Source: Opeltia flavorubescens
Lineage: Eukaryota > Ascomycota > Lecanoromycetes > Teloschistales > Teloschistaceae
DNA: 64,000 nt
Direction: 5' to 3'
Assembly (NCBI GenBank): GCA_000442125.1
Contig: KE546970.1
Location: forward strand, 1,170,667-1,234,666
Within the stretch, counting starts at the first letter, position 1. Every line of letters starts with the position of its first letter. Shown here piece after piece: positions 21,589-33,210 of the stretch. Position numbers and translations under genes: made by a program. The notes below the pieces were generated by a model. It searched no databases. It was not told the DNA's origin and saw only the letters and a program-made list of their open reading frames with translations.

Positions 21589-24500
21589 TCATGATAAGGC
21601 TTCCGTGAGAAGCTCTCCCAATCGATTCACATACGGCTCTCGCATCATGGTGAAATGGTTGCCAGGCATCTGCCGAGTCGTGAGTGTCGCTCCGTCCAGG
21701 TACTCATCCCATCGGTTCGGCCCAAAATCGCTTCGATTCTCCAATAGCCACTGCGCATGTCCGTAAGGGTACGGATCAGGCCGGACATCCGTTGGGTATT
21801 TGCAGACCCCGTCTTCGCACCAGATTGCAGTTACTTTCGGTCGTTGCTTCAGCGTCGGTCGATGCGGCTTGTATGCCCCCAGTGCCTCCACCGTCTTTGC
21901 AAAGTGAGGTAGAAGCCATGGTGGAAGTCTTTCAAGCGCTCCCTCCCCGTCGCCGAGAAGTCCAATCTCTCCGAAGAACCGGTGGAGCGACGTTGGCAGC
22001 GGCTCGATTATCGCCGGCGAAGGCGAATCAATCAAGATCAATCGGTCCACCTCATCCCCAGCGTCTGTCAGCTGCCGAACGATTTCGTATGCCATGACAC
22101 CGCCTGCAGACCAACCCCCTACACTATAAGGTCCGCGAGGTTGCCGTCTTTTCATCTCCGTAATGAAACTGGCTGCCATCCCAATCACTCCTCCGTGGTA
22201 TTCTTCAGGTGTTTTGACGAACGGCGAGTTTAGAGCCCATACGGCCGTTCGAGGTGAGATCTCGGGAATGAATACGTAAGAAGTTGCAGAGCCACTACCG
22301 TCGGGAACCATCCAAAATGTTTTGCTGGCGCTTTTTGGCCTGCCTTGAAGCAATACAGAGCTTGCCAGTCGTTTTGGCGTCTCTACCTTGGTCGTGATGG
22401 GCCTTTGAGTCACTCGAGTCTTTGCCTCCGGCTTGGCTTCCTTCTTCAATGGAGTAATATGGAGTGCATCTTCGATAGCCTTGATCGAGTGGTTGTCAAT
22501 GAGGAACGTCGTAGCCAAGGAGAGTCCGGTTGTCTCGCGTAGTACGCCCAGAATCGAGAGGCTCATGAGTGAATCCATCCCAAGTGAGCTTAGGTCATCG
22601 GTGGCCAGTAATTCCTTGACTTCTACTCCCATCTCCCTCGAGATCGTTTCCCGGATGATCATGGACAAGGACTCGGAATCGGTGACCACGTCGGACAGTT
22701 CCCTTTCATCTGCTGAGTCTAGTGAGGTCGGCGTCGACATCCTCCCACCATTGGAAGACATATCATCCGAGTCCAGTTCAGACTCCTGACTCCCGTCTGT
22801 CGTGTCGAAAAGCTCTTCGACCCTTTCCAGTAGATCATACTGGCTCAAAAATCCCTTCATGCCCTGTACTGTCGGATAATCGGTGAAAAGTGAAGATTGT
22901 ACTTCGATTTCCAACTCCTCCCGCATTCTCCCCGTGATCGACAGCGACATCAGCGAGTCCACCCCAAGGTTGGCGAACTCAATGGAATCGGCCAATTCTT
23001 CGACCGGAATGCCGAGCTCAGAGGCGACAATCCCAAGCGCCTTGGTAGTGACTACATTTGACGGCTCCTTCGATGAAGTGTTCTTGACCCTTGGCTTGGC
23101 GATCTTCTCAGCGGGAGGAGATTTTGCAACGGTCGACTTTGAAGGAAGACCTCGATCTGCTATTAAGGGCACCTTCGCCGCGGCAAGACCTCGTGGAGGC
23201 AAAAACGTGTTTAGCAATTGACGCGGGATGCACTGGAACTTCAAAGCTCCGACTAAACCGATGATCTTATCACCGTCAAAGATATAGACATCTCCCGAAA
23301 CCATATTGGGACCAGCTGGCTGCATCTTAACATACGACCGGTAAGTTTTGGTGGCTTGAAGGGGTTCTGCAAAGCGCATTGACTCCCAACCATGAGAGAT
23401 GTAGACTTGTTGCGAGGAGTCCAGAGCGTCATTGGCATTGACAATGAAGCCTGCCAAATGAGCTACGCTGTCGATCCAATATGGGCTGCAGACAAATTCC
23501 CCGTCATTCTTCGACGTCTGGAACACGACATGGGAGGTCGCTTCTAGCTCGGGGCTGTCAAGTATGACCTCTTCCATCCCACGATATTTGATGTCATAGT
23601 CCACGAAAGAAGCGAATAGCTTGTATGCCATGCCTCGGAGCATCCTATGAGCGGTACCCGCATTCGCAGCTTTCTTAAGGGTTTCGATTCGTCCTTTGAT
23701 GAGATACGCGTTCCTTTCCCACTCTTGAAGCCATGCTGCTCCCAAACCATATTCAACGTGGCACTTGGCATGCTCAACGATGGATTTTCCAGAACCGCTG
23801 CTGAACACCAAGTTGGCTCTGTTGGTAGCAAGACGAAGTGTGGCAGAGAGGTGGATCTTCTGTCCTTTAGGTGCACCCGTCTCTGCAATAAATGGCTTTG
23901 AAACCTCCATATTGCAGACATTCATTTCAATCCTTTCGTGATCGGGCCGGAGAAGCTTTTGTAAGTGCTCGCCAACGGTCAATGCCATGTCCGCGTAAAG
24001 ACTACTAGGGCACAAAGCGGTGCCGTTGACCATGTGACCACTGACTGCAGCGTGGAGATCTGGACGAGAAATATCCGATTCTGTGACCACTGTAGCCACG
24101 TCACCATCGACTACTTCAGAAAGTATCCGATGAATACTTGTCGTCGAAAGACTCGACACCGGTACGTCATTTACGCTACTCGGTCCATTGATCAGACCTT
24201 TCGATAAATTCCAATCCCCAGTGTATTGGATCCAGTAATTCTTATTGTCAAAAACATAAGTGGGTAAATCGAGCAGCTGAAGACAGTCTAAGAAGTCTCG
24301 GTGGTATTCTTCCCAGCGTACCGGAATTCCAGCAAGATGGTAAGCAGACAGCGTGTTGCCCAAAGTTTTGTAAGCAGGAGTATCTTTACGTAGAGAAGGG
24401 AAGGTAGACGTCCTCGAGCCAAGCTCTGCTTTAACAAAATTAGAGCAAACAGGATGCGGCCCTATCTCAAGCCAATGAGTTTGATCATTGATGATGCCTG

Positions 24501-27500
24501 CTTGCTGTGCGGCATTTATGCTGCCAGAGAAGTTGACAGTGTCCCTCGCATGACGTCTTAGGTAAGATCCATCAACATTATTGTTCACCACACCGGATAG
24601 CAGGGGTGAGATTATTGGTATCTTCGAAGAGTGGAAGTCCACCGCTCTCGCAATATCCTCAAACTCGTCAAGGATAGCATCGACCTGGGATGAGTGGAAT
24701 GCGTATTGCAAGTTCAACTTTTTTGACTTGATCCCGTGAGAGGTCAAGCGCTCAGAGGCTGCATCGACATCTGCAATAGTACCACTGAGAACAGTCTCTC
24801 CTGGTCCGTTGACACAGGCAATCGAAATGCCATGTAAGCTGACCACCAAGTCTGACACCATTCTTTCGGAAGCCATAGCAGCCAGCATGGCATGAGAGCC
24901 AGCGGTACATCTTTTCTGAAGTAAACGAGCCCTTTCGCCGATGAGAAAGATGACATCTGAAGTCGAGATAACACCGGCAGCTTCAAGAGCGGCATATTCC
25001 CCCAGAGAGTGGCCCAAGACCACATCAGGTGAGATGCCCCATGTGCCCCAAAGCCGAGTTAGAGCCATTTGGATACATGTTAAGCCGAGCTGCACGACAA
25101 GAGGGGAAAGATCACTGATCGCAACGTTGCCATGAATCAATGGTAGGAACGACGGAAAGCCCAGACCGGCTGCAATACTGTTAAAGCTCAGAAGATCGGA
25201 GCGGAAGGATTGACTTGTTTCGTAGATATCTTTGCCCAAAGCAGCATAATGAGAACCCTGCCCAGTGTAAACAAAGGCCACAATCGGTGGCACGCTTTGT
25301 ATTGGGTCAATCGTGTCGTCGAGTTTAGAAGCGAGCATCTCTCTTGCCTCCGATAGGGTGGAACACTCGAAAGCGATCCGATAATTATGCTGTATTCGGC
25401 GTGCGGTGCTGCTATACGAAAGATCCGCGATCCGAAGCTCTGCAGTGTCATCAATGTGCTGAATGAGCTTTCGCGTGTTGGCTCTGAGTGCTGTCTTGGA
25501 CTTTGCTGATACCGCGATTACCCAGTGAGAGCGAGGATCAATCCTCCGTGCACGCGTAAGTGGAGCGTCCTCAAGAAGTAGTGCAGTATTACCTCCAGCG
25601 GCACTGAAATTATTAACAAATATTCGTCGAGGCGAGCCATCGTTTGAGGAGAAAGGCGTTTTCTTGAGGGCGATGTGAACGTTACGGGCCATGAGATCTT
25701 GAGGGAACCCTTGGTTGATGGTTTTCTTGATCCCGCAATGGGGTGGGATAGTATTGCGCTCTAGCATGAGAAGGCATTTGATCAGGGCGGTAACCCCCGA
25801 AACTGCCTCGCCGTGGCCAACATTTGCTTTGACAGACCCAAGATGAAGCGCTTTCTGGCGTTGGCCTTTTCTTGAACTTGGTGCGAAAACATTGGTGACG
25901 GACTTCATCTCGGTGCCGTCGCCTGCTTGTGTTCCTGTGCCGTGCATTTCTACATAGTCAACATCGTGAGGATCCACTCCGGCATCGTTCATGACTTTTT
26001 GAAAGAGCACCTCCTGAGTTTCTGCGTGTGGGTGCGTAATGCTTATGGCGTTTGCGGAATGATTTGTGGCTGTCTCGAGCACCACCCCGAGGATGCGGTC
26101 GTTATCAGCTTCAGCGTCTTCGAGGCGTTTCAAGATCAAAGTGCCAATGCCGTCACCTCGACAGTAGCCATCAGCAGCATTGTCGTAAGTCTACAGACCA
26201 TGAGCACGAAAGATTCATTCGGGACAAACAGTGATGACTTACTTGGCAATTTCCTGTCTTCGATAAGAATTGACCTCTGCTGAGACCAGCGAAAATGTCA
26301 GAGTTTGTCATGACATTGAGCCCTCCCGTGACAGCGGTGTCGCAGTCCTGCGCCCACAAGGAGGTGCATGCCAACTGTATTGCTGCCATACTTGAAGAAC
26401 AAGCGGTGTCTACGCTGTAGCTTGGCCCGCTGAACTTAAAATGGTAATTAATTCGGCCCTGTAGCAGTTCAGCAACTGCATTGATTGGTCAAATGAGTGG
26501 AGCTCACTGGTGCAAATGCTCTCACACCACCTGTGATGAAATAGGTGTCTACATCTTGCGCAGCATTGATCTCACGCCAGTCATCGCTAGTCTGACCGTA
26601 GAAGGTACCGATACGATCCAGTTTCGTGGACGGCGTTCGGTTTGGCACATATCCAGACATCTCGAGAGCCTCATAAGCGCTGGTAAGTCCCAAACGATGC
26701 ATTGGATCTGTCTGAGTGGCTTCGCGCGGCGACATATTGAAGAACCGAGGATCAAAGAGACCTGGCTCATCGATGAAGCAGCCAAATGGAGTATGACTGG
26801 TATTTCGTTTCTTCCCAGTAGGATCATAATGTTTCTCAACATCGAATCGGTCCGGAGGTACCTAGAGCATACTCAGCATGAGTCGCATAGGGAGCGCACG
26901 CGGGGAACCAAAGTGAACAGCGCGGAGACAGTTGGGCTAGTACCTTTCTGTGGACGTCTAAACCGGACTCGAGCAATTCCCAAAACTTTTCGTGATTGGC
27001 CGCGTTAGGAAATCTTCCTGCCATCCCAACAATGGCGATCTTCGGCTTCCTCGACTTCCCTATCTTGTCGTCCAAGCTTCTAACCACTGGCGAGAGAGTT
27101 GTGGGCTGATTCAGGCTCACATCTGCAGTAGTCTCTTGCTTCATGATTGCCAGGAAGCTGCCTCCGGCTAAAGAAGGTCCAAAAGAACGAATTGCGCATT
27201 GGCGCGCTGATATGTTCCTGGTAAAATTGACACAGCGGTCCAATATTCTGTCCAGCCGGAGGGTATGGTTGATTATATCGGAGATGATGAGAGGCAAGAG
27301 ATCAAGCAGAGTCAAGCTTTGATCGAAAGGAGCGCCGGTGCTTGACGAAATTATGGGCAAGAGCAGATGGTAGCCGTCTAGGGATCTGGGCATATGCGGC
27401 TCCGAACTAGGTAGAAACCGCTCAAGCTTGGTCTGGGAGTGCAGATGATCCGCATGATAAGGACCGCCGATGGCAACAGAGCAAGATGAAGCACCAAATT

Positions 27501-28293
27501 TAAAGGCAGGATCCGACAATTGCTTGAGTGTCGAAGGTGGACCACTGATAGTCACGGACGAATGACTGATTGCACTAATATAGGCCTGCTTCGATGACGT
27601 GATGCTCTATACAATCGTCAGTTGAGAATATAGCAGTAGCTATATCAGTCCACTTGCCTTTCCTTTGTGAAAACTGGCAAGGGTATTTCGAGCTTCTTCC
27701 TCAGTGGTGCCGCCAACCACGGACGACCAGCAGTCGTTTTCCGTGCGAGAGACATCCAATTGGCGAGCACTTTGATGAATGTATGTCCCCACCCGGAATG
27801 CTATGAGAATAACTTCCACGCCAAGGGGTATTAGTTGAAAGGGTGTGGGTGCCGAAGCAACAGCTGCCGCCGCCAATAGTCCAGTACATAACCCGATGAC
27901 AAGCGGATTCGACGAATCACGAATGTATTCATCAGGAGTACAGATAGATCTGGGCGTGTCAGCGATGACCGGAGTGTCTTTCTGCCTCTGGAATCCATAC
28001 TCAAGGTACTCAGCCAGCTGCGAGACACAGAGCAAAGCGCTAGCTAGACCCGGATGAATGGCTTGCGTGGTTGGTAAACGGTCCAGCAGCTCTTCCAACG
28101 TTGCAAAACTCGGAATGCCATCTCTTTCGAGATGGGACAGTTGGGTAATCTCGTACTTCAATGCCGTGCCGACCTTTTGAAATAGATCATTGACGAGGAC
28201 GTTTCTCCTACCCGACAATAACTGGCCACGAAGATTTTGTTTTGGATCGATGGTCTGATCTCCAAAAAGGAATATCTTCATATCGACAGCCAT
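21589..28293 (-). CDS. Non-reducing polyketide synthase, SAT-KS-AT-PT-ACP-ACP-TE
   Basis: Iterative aromatic PKS of 2156 residues, the size and domain order of fungal naphthol/naphthopyrone (pigment) synthases. Exons: 28293..27658, 27606..26944, 26861..26508, 26458..26243, 26190..21589. Introns: 51 nt (GC-AG), 82, 49 and 52 nt. Domains and key residues: SAT with Cys136 in IGLCTG; KS with Cys571 in [10 protein letters not shown] with GHSLGEY (about 1015); PT with His in [10 protein letters not shown] context (about 1338); two ACPs with the phosphopantetheine Ser in GVDSLMSL (about 1700) and GMDSLMSL (about 1829); TE with GGWSAGG (about 1985), presumably acting in Claisen-type release. There are no reducing domains. 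The frame upstream of 28293 starts only from TTG. It likely makes a 1,3,6,8-tetrahydroxynaphthalene- or YWA1-like product; this is an inference from architecture and neighbours. Confidence 0.95.
27607..27657 (-). other. GC-AG intron in the PKS gene
   Basis: The donor reads AAAG|GCAAGT and the acceptor TATAG|AGC. Only this boundary keeps phase 0 and restores the SAT-KS linker ending [22 protein letters not shown] donor 4 bases downstream (A|GTGGAC) would break the frame. AG|GCAAGT is the known strong consensus of GC-AG introns. Confidence 0.8.
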
Positions 28294-30224
28294 AGTTCGG
28301 GGCCAAGGAAGAATAACGTGCAACTCCTCCGCAAGATATCCATTTATTCATAACCAAATATCATGACGCTAAGGCCACTGAATTGGTCCATTTGGCGGTG
28401 TCATGGATACCACCGGGACTGCCGGCTCGTGAGCAGATGAAGCAACCTGCCTGCAAGATGGACAAGATCTCCATGGTATCACGAAGCACGGCCGAATCTG
28501 GAATCTTTCAGCCATAGCTCGGTCTTGGTGTTCAAGGCGAGCGAAATAATGAGCCGAAGCGGCTCAAGTGGCAAGGCGTTTGCAATCCAGTGTGGAATTC
28601 GACAATATGCAAGGGCCATATTCGTCCGGCCGAGGTCCATAGCAATGGAACCGAGGAACGACGTCTATTACAGCTCGGTGTGTAGATAGAGCGTAGAGAA
28701 CGAGATAGGTAGATGGAGCCCAAGCTCTCGTAAGCATGTTGGATCGTTCCCAAGCGCTGGAGGCTGTATTTGATGTCCTAATCACCGGTAGCTGCTTCGT
28801 AGGAAGGCGCAGGTTGTACGGAGAGAGCCGTTGCGATAAGCGAGAACCCAGCAAAGAGGTGCATGCATTCTAACCCACCGCCGTGGGTCCCAACGCAAGA
28901 TCCCTTTATGCTCTTTTGCTCTTCCTGAAAAAGAACCCCGGTAATCAGCCGGCGGTTCCGGACTGAGAGCGTTCTGTTATTTTTGACATTGGCAGTGCTG
29001 AAATTGGTTGCAGCGGTCGAGAGATACGATTGTTGGCACGTCTGGGGATGTTCGATGTCGAGTAGACAGCATGGAGTGTTACAGGAGTCGTCGATGGTGA
29101 AGCAAGCGGAGGTATCCCCGGTAGGGCCCGAGATGGATGTTTGGGGGCCAAAGTTAAGTCTCTAAGCGGCATCGGCTAATCCGGCACCGGTGGTTTAAAG
29201 CATCTCGTACCCTGGGGCGATCCATCCGTGGCTGCACATTGGTGATACAACGTGTGTAACACCTCAGCATACAACTGTTAGCGGGAGGTCAGAGTAGTGA
29301 CAGCTCCAACCGTTGCCTACGGATCCAGATCTTGGTCAAGCCAGCTCAAAATAGACGACAGTGGCCACTGTCATGCCCGAGACCTGCCTTGATCTGTTGG
29401 ACCCTCGATTTCCATTAATTTAGCCACCGAATCGAAGCTTTTATCCGATCAATTACCCGCGCGATGATGATGATGCACGGACGAGTAAGCAGACGTCTAG
29501 ATCTACTCCGTACCTCGAGTATCTGAGCAAGTGGTCGATACGGGACTTCGTCTTCCACAAAGAATACGTTCATCGCGCTCGCTGCTAACGTAGCTGACGA
29601 CGAGGTGGCTTCAGCGTATGGCTCTCATGGAAAATTCGTCATTCCAAGTGCCGGCCTCACGAGCCACTGGATGCATCATGCACGAAGCATGGTAAGTCGA
29701 GCCTGACGCAGGTTGTACGTGGGCCTGCATCGTTCGAAGCGCGTGGTGTTTTTGGATCTGCTCGTGGGCTCGCATCTTACAGCATCTCCCTCATGAAATC
29801 ATCGTATCCCACGCCACGGATAGTGGCCCCCTTGCAGCTCGCCGTCGTGATCGCTTTGCATCCTACTTATCATATGCAGCTCTATGCATGTTATCTCAGG
29901 GTCCGCAGTGGCTGGCTTTGGTTGCATCTCGAGCCTATTTGACTTTGTACCGTCAATCTTCGAGTACCTTGTACATTCACTCTCCGCTGTGTTCCTCAGT
30001 CATCTTCTTCCAGACCTTCCGTAAGGTGGATTCATCTCTTAGTGCCTGGCAGGAGCACGTGGTGGATTCTGCAGCTGTATGTCTTCATATTTCTAGATCC
30101 TCTGATATGGAGGCCCGTGAGTCCCGAGGTAAAGCTCTCACATTTCTTCTTCATATCTTTCACCAGCCTTTACCCTGGAACATACCTCTTACTGTTCAGT
30201 CTACTGCAATTCTCTCCCGAAACG
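28294..30224. promoter_or_regulatory. Long divergent promoter of PKS and regulator
   Basis: 1931 bp without a supported gene, unusually long for this window. It separates the PKS start from the AflR-type regulator start. Short frames (e.g. 28983-29165, 29888-30322) lack domains. I looked for TCG-N5-CGA and found none; TCG-N6-CGA and TCG-N7-CGA near-matches occur. Confidence 0.5.
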
Positions 30225-31505
30225 ATGCCAGAACAAGCAGAGACTCCTGCCGCCGCCCCAAAAGCCGTCAAGCTGAGAGAGTCGTGCGACAGTTGCTTGA
30301 TGGCAAAAGTGAAGTGCAGTAAAACAAGACCACTTTGCTCGAGATGCTTGCAGAACGGCTCAGATTGCGGGTATAGCCCATCGTCACGAGCAGGTCGGAA
30401 AAATCGTGATGCTGCCAGCAAAAAAGCAAACGCCCACAAAAGTAACAACAGCCTATCCGCAACCTCTCGTTCCTCGCCTCCGCCCTCACAAGTTTCCATA
30501 CCCATGTACCACCTCTCGGGCAGTGCCCAAGATTCACGATCTCGGAACGCAAATGACAATCGTATCAACAGTGCCACGACGCTAGTCGCGCAAGATGATC
30601 TAGGATATCAGGCCTCAACAGTGGAAAAGCAACCATCGACGGCTCAGGAAGGACAGGATGTCAACGCCGACGGTTTCTTGCCTACACCACCTTTCAACGA
30701 TGACTTCTTCGACTCCTTTATGCCTCTGTCTCCCGAAGCTGTATTTGCGGAGCTCGCATCAGCGTCTCCTGACTCTAGCTTCGGGCATTCCTCGGCCGTT
30801 CCATGGACCAGCAATGGAAGCTCATCTACCACATTACCCACCTTCCAAAGTCCACTCGACATGTTATCTTCCGGACACTTTGATCATCCTCATTCACACA
30901 CTCGACCCTCATTACCCGGTCATCCCGAATCGAGGTCACACCCTACCGAAGCCGCCGTCAACGAAAGGCCCACTTGCGACTGCTTCGCCGCATGCCTTCA
31001 GGCCCTCCTTTCGTTACATAATCACTCATGGATGGCGTCTTCGGTGCAGCAGGGGGGCCCACCTTTCGATATAGTACTTTCTATCAACCGCGAAGCGGTG
31101 ATAGGGTGCTCGGCCATGCTGAGCTGCAGCAAGTGCGTTTCTAAGATCGGGAACGGCATATCGACGATGCTGCTGGCCACGATCTTTGGTAAAGTCATGT
31201 CTTTGTACAGAGCTGCCTGTTTCTTCCGCTTCGGTGGTGCGCCAGGGATGCATGCCACTGCTCAACTGGCCTTTGGCGCTTATACCTTGACCGGGGAAGA
31301 CAGGCAGATATTGGAAATTGAGATCCTTCTAATTGAACTTCGGAAGGTTGAGGGCCTACTTAAAGTGTTCCAGGAAAAATTCGACAGCTCCCACACGGAA
31401 AAGGACGAAAATAGCGTTTACGATGCCTTGACATCTTACTTGGAGAAAAACCTACATTACATTGTGGAATTTTTGCAAGCGCGCAAGTCGGCTTTATGTA
31501 AATAA
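30225..31505 (+). CDS. AflR-type Zn2Cys6 transcription factor
   Basis: Pathway-specific regulator, 426 residues, intronless. The binuclear zinc cluster is near the N-terminus (about residues 18-45): CDSCLMAKVKC, then CSRC, then a final Cys in GSDCGY, followed by a basic linker GRKNR. The middle is Ser/Pro-rich. The C-terminal half carries an AflR-like domain around CDCFAACLQALLSLHNHSW and a helical end. The frame continues upstream to 30042, but only from GTG, so the ATG at 30225 is used. It sits between the PKS and the tailoring genes, so it is the likely cluster activator. Cmr1-type melanin regulators have extra C2H2 fingers, absent here. Confidence 0.9.
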   Translation: MPEQAETPAAAPKAVKLRESCDSCLMAKVKCSKTRPLCSRCLQNGSDCGYSPSSRAGRKNRDAASKKANAHKSNNSLSATSRSSPPPSQVSIPMYHLSGSAQDSRSRNANDNRINSATTLVAQDDLGYQASTVEKQPSTAQEGQDVNADGFLPTPPFNDDFFDSFMPLSPEAVFAELASASPDSSFGHSSAVPWTSNGSSSTTLPTFQSPLDMLSSGHFDHPHSHTRPSLPGHPESRSHPTEAAVNERPTCDCFAACLQALLSLHNHSWMASSVQQGGPPFDIVLSINREAVIGCSAMLSCSKCVSKIGNGISTMLLATIFGKVMSLYRAACFFRFGGAPGMHATAQLAFGAYTLTGEDRQILEIEILLIELRKVEGLLKVFQEKFDSSHTEKDENSVYDALTSYLEKNLHYIVEFLQARKSALCK

Positions 31506-31680
31506 TCATCAGTATATAATGTTTTCAAAAGAGCATTCGGGTACATCAAATGAATAATGATTAATATATAATATGATTCTCATATCAACCCCATGTTGGG
31601 TCGAAACCAGTTTGGTTGACAATGTAAGCTCAATTCTACCCTTCAGTGCTTAGCAGTACAGCCAGACTAATACATGCTGG

Positions 31681-32620
31681 TCATTGACCTGATCCTCCAG
31701 ATATCGTAATCACTTGACCTATCAGGTTACATCAGTCTTAAGTCTTCTAGGCATCAAAAGCTTGCTTACCATTGACCCATCCACCATCTTCACTGACAAG
31801 GAATGCCACTACTCTGGCAACGTCCTGGGGCACAGCACATCTACCCAGCGGGCAATGATTTGCCATGGCGTTTTCAATAGCATCCGCAGACCATGTCCCA
31901 TCCGCACCTGGGATATATCTCCATGCCACTTGCGTGAACATGTCCGATTTGACACCACCAGGAGCGATTGCGTTGCAAGTCATTCCCCTCCGGCCGAAAT
32001 CTGTCGCAAAAGACTTGGTGATGCCATTGACAGCAGATTTACTTCCAGAATACAAGGAGTGGTCAGCAACTCCAAGGAGACCAGCCGCGATGGAGGACAT
32101 TAGGACTAGACGCCCGCCAGGCTCGCAGTATTTATACGCATGCTGTCCAACAAAGAATTGTGCACGCAGGTTGAGACCGAAGACATAGTCAAATCTTTCC
32201 TCGGTGATGTCCTCGATCTTGTCAAAGCTCTCAGTTCCCGAATTTGAGATGACAAAATTGATTTTCCCGAAGTGGGCTTTGGCACCCTCAAACAATTTTG
32301 TGATCTCAGGAACTTTCGATACGTCGGCTTGGATGGCAATTGCCTTTCCACCTAGTTTCTCGATCTGCTGTACAATGTCTTCTGCACCTGCTCTGCCTTT
32401 GACATAATTGACAATCACTGCAGCTTTTCGCGCACCAAGCTCGAGGGCAATCCCCGCGCCAATCCCGCGCGATGCACCTAAGATGATCCCTATCAGTCAT
32501 CGTCCCAGAAGGAACTTTAAGTCGCCTACCTGTGACCAAGGCAACTTTTCCAGCAAGATTCTGAGGCGAAGCTGATACTTCTCCGTTCGTGGTAGCTCCG
32601 TTCGTGGTAGCACCATTCAT
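31681..32620 (-). CDS. Hydroxynaphthalene-reductase-like SDR
   Basis: NADPH-dependent short-chain dehydrogenase related to tri-/tetrahydroxynaphthalene reductases. Three exons: 32620..32530, 32477..31770, 31718..31681; introns 52 and 51 nt; 278 residues. The first join gives the cofactor loop VTGASRGIGAG. Other motifs are NSG in VISNSGTESF, the catalytic Ser in VLMSSIAAG, the YxxxK pair in YSGSKSA and IAPGGVKSDMF. The last 12-codon exon gives GQVITISGGSGQ; unspliced, the frame would stop at 31747 after an atypical end. It shares a divergent promoter with the dehydratase-like gene. Its likely role is reduction of a PKS-derived polyhydroxynaphthalene; substrate preference is unknown. Confidence 0.93.
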
Positions 32621-32726
32621 GATGAGCAACTTATTTTCTAGTCGATTGTTATTTAGTATGAGCACATTCAATTCGAAAGTCAATGTAAATCGATCATATT
32701 AGGAGATGCGCAAGGACAGAGGGAGG

Positions 32727-32733
32727 TTATATA
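32727..32733 (-). promoter_or_regulatory. Candidate TATA box of the SDR gene
   Basis: TATATAA read on the minus strand, about 107 bases upstream of the SDR start codon. Position and orientation are suitable; no transcript start is known. Confidence 0.35.
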
Positions 32734-32925
32734 GACATCCCGGCGCATTACATTTGAAACCCTAAACTTGACCACTCCACATGCCATCGAGTGACCGGAC
32801 ATTAAACCGACTGTCCTTGGGTTTCCGTACATTGCAGCATTCTGAAACCAAGTATCGGGATATCCGTCTTTCCTGCTTTTCCACCGACATTTGGACGGAC
32901 TTCCGTCAAAATCGCGACGCAGCAC

Positions 32926-32936
32926 TCGATGACCGA
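32926..32936. promoter_or_regulatory. AflR-like TCG-N5-CGA palindrome
   Basis: The sequence TCGATGACCGA exactly fits the TCGN5CGA site bound by AflR homologs. It lies between the divergent SDR and dehydratase-like genes, next to a gene for an AflR-type factor. By chance such a site occurs roughly once per 4 kb, so it is only suggestive. Confidence 0.4.
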
Positions 32937-33210
32937 ACCGGTATAGCTCGGCTTCCGCAATTTGGCATGGGATTTCCTTAGCTACACTCTGAATGAGGAG
33001 GAACAAGAGTGTGTGCCGTCTCAATTCAAGGAGAAGTGGTTGCACACGGATCGAGACTCGTAATGGGGATGAATGTCCATTTCCGAAGACACATAAAAAA
33101 GAATTGCTATACTGCAGGTTTCCCTTCTTCCAAGTCCGTCAGATCGAGTATTGATGTCTTTGCAACGTGCCTGGAAGCGAATCATATCGGAAAAGCAAGA
33201 GAAAAAAGCA

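Larger units (their letters stand above)
32621..33210. promoter_or_regulatory. Divergent promoter of SDR and dehydratase-like gene
   Basis: 590 bp. It holds a TATATAA box on the minus strand (32733-32727), about 110 bp upstream of the SDR ATG, and a TCG-N5-CGA palindrome at 32926-32936. The dehydratase-like start could alternatively lie within it at 33154. Confidence 0.5.

Noticed and set aside
30042-30224. Longer N-terminus of the AflR-type regulator
   Set aside because: The in-frame extension begins with GTG; the first ATG in frame is at 30225, right before the zinc cluster.
31747-31769. TAG at 31747 as the true end of the SDR
   Set aside because: It gives an atypical end. A GT-AG intron leads to GQVITISGG, the expected SDR C-terminus.
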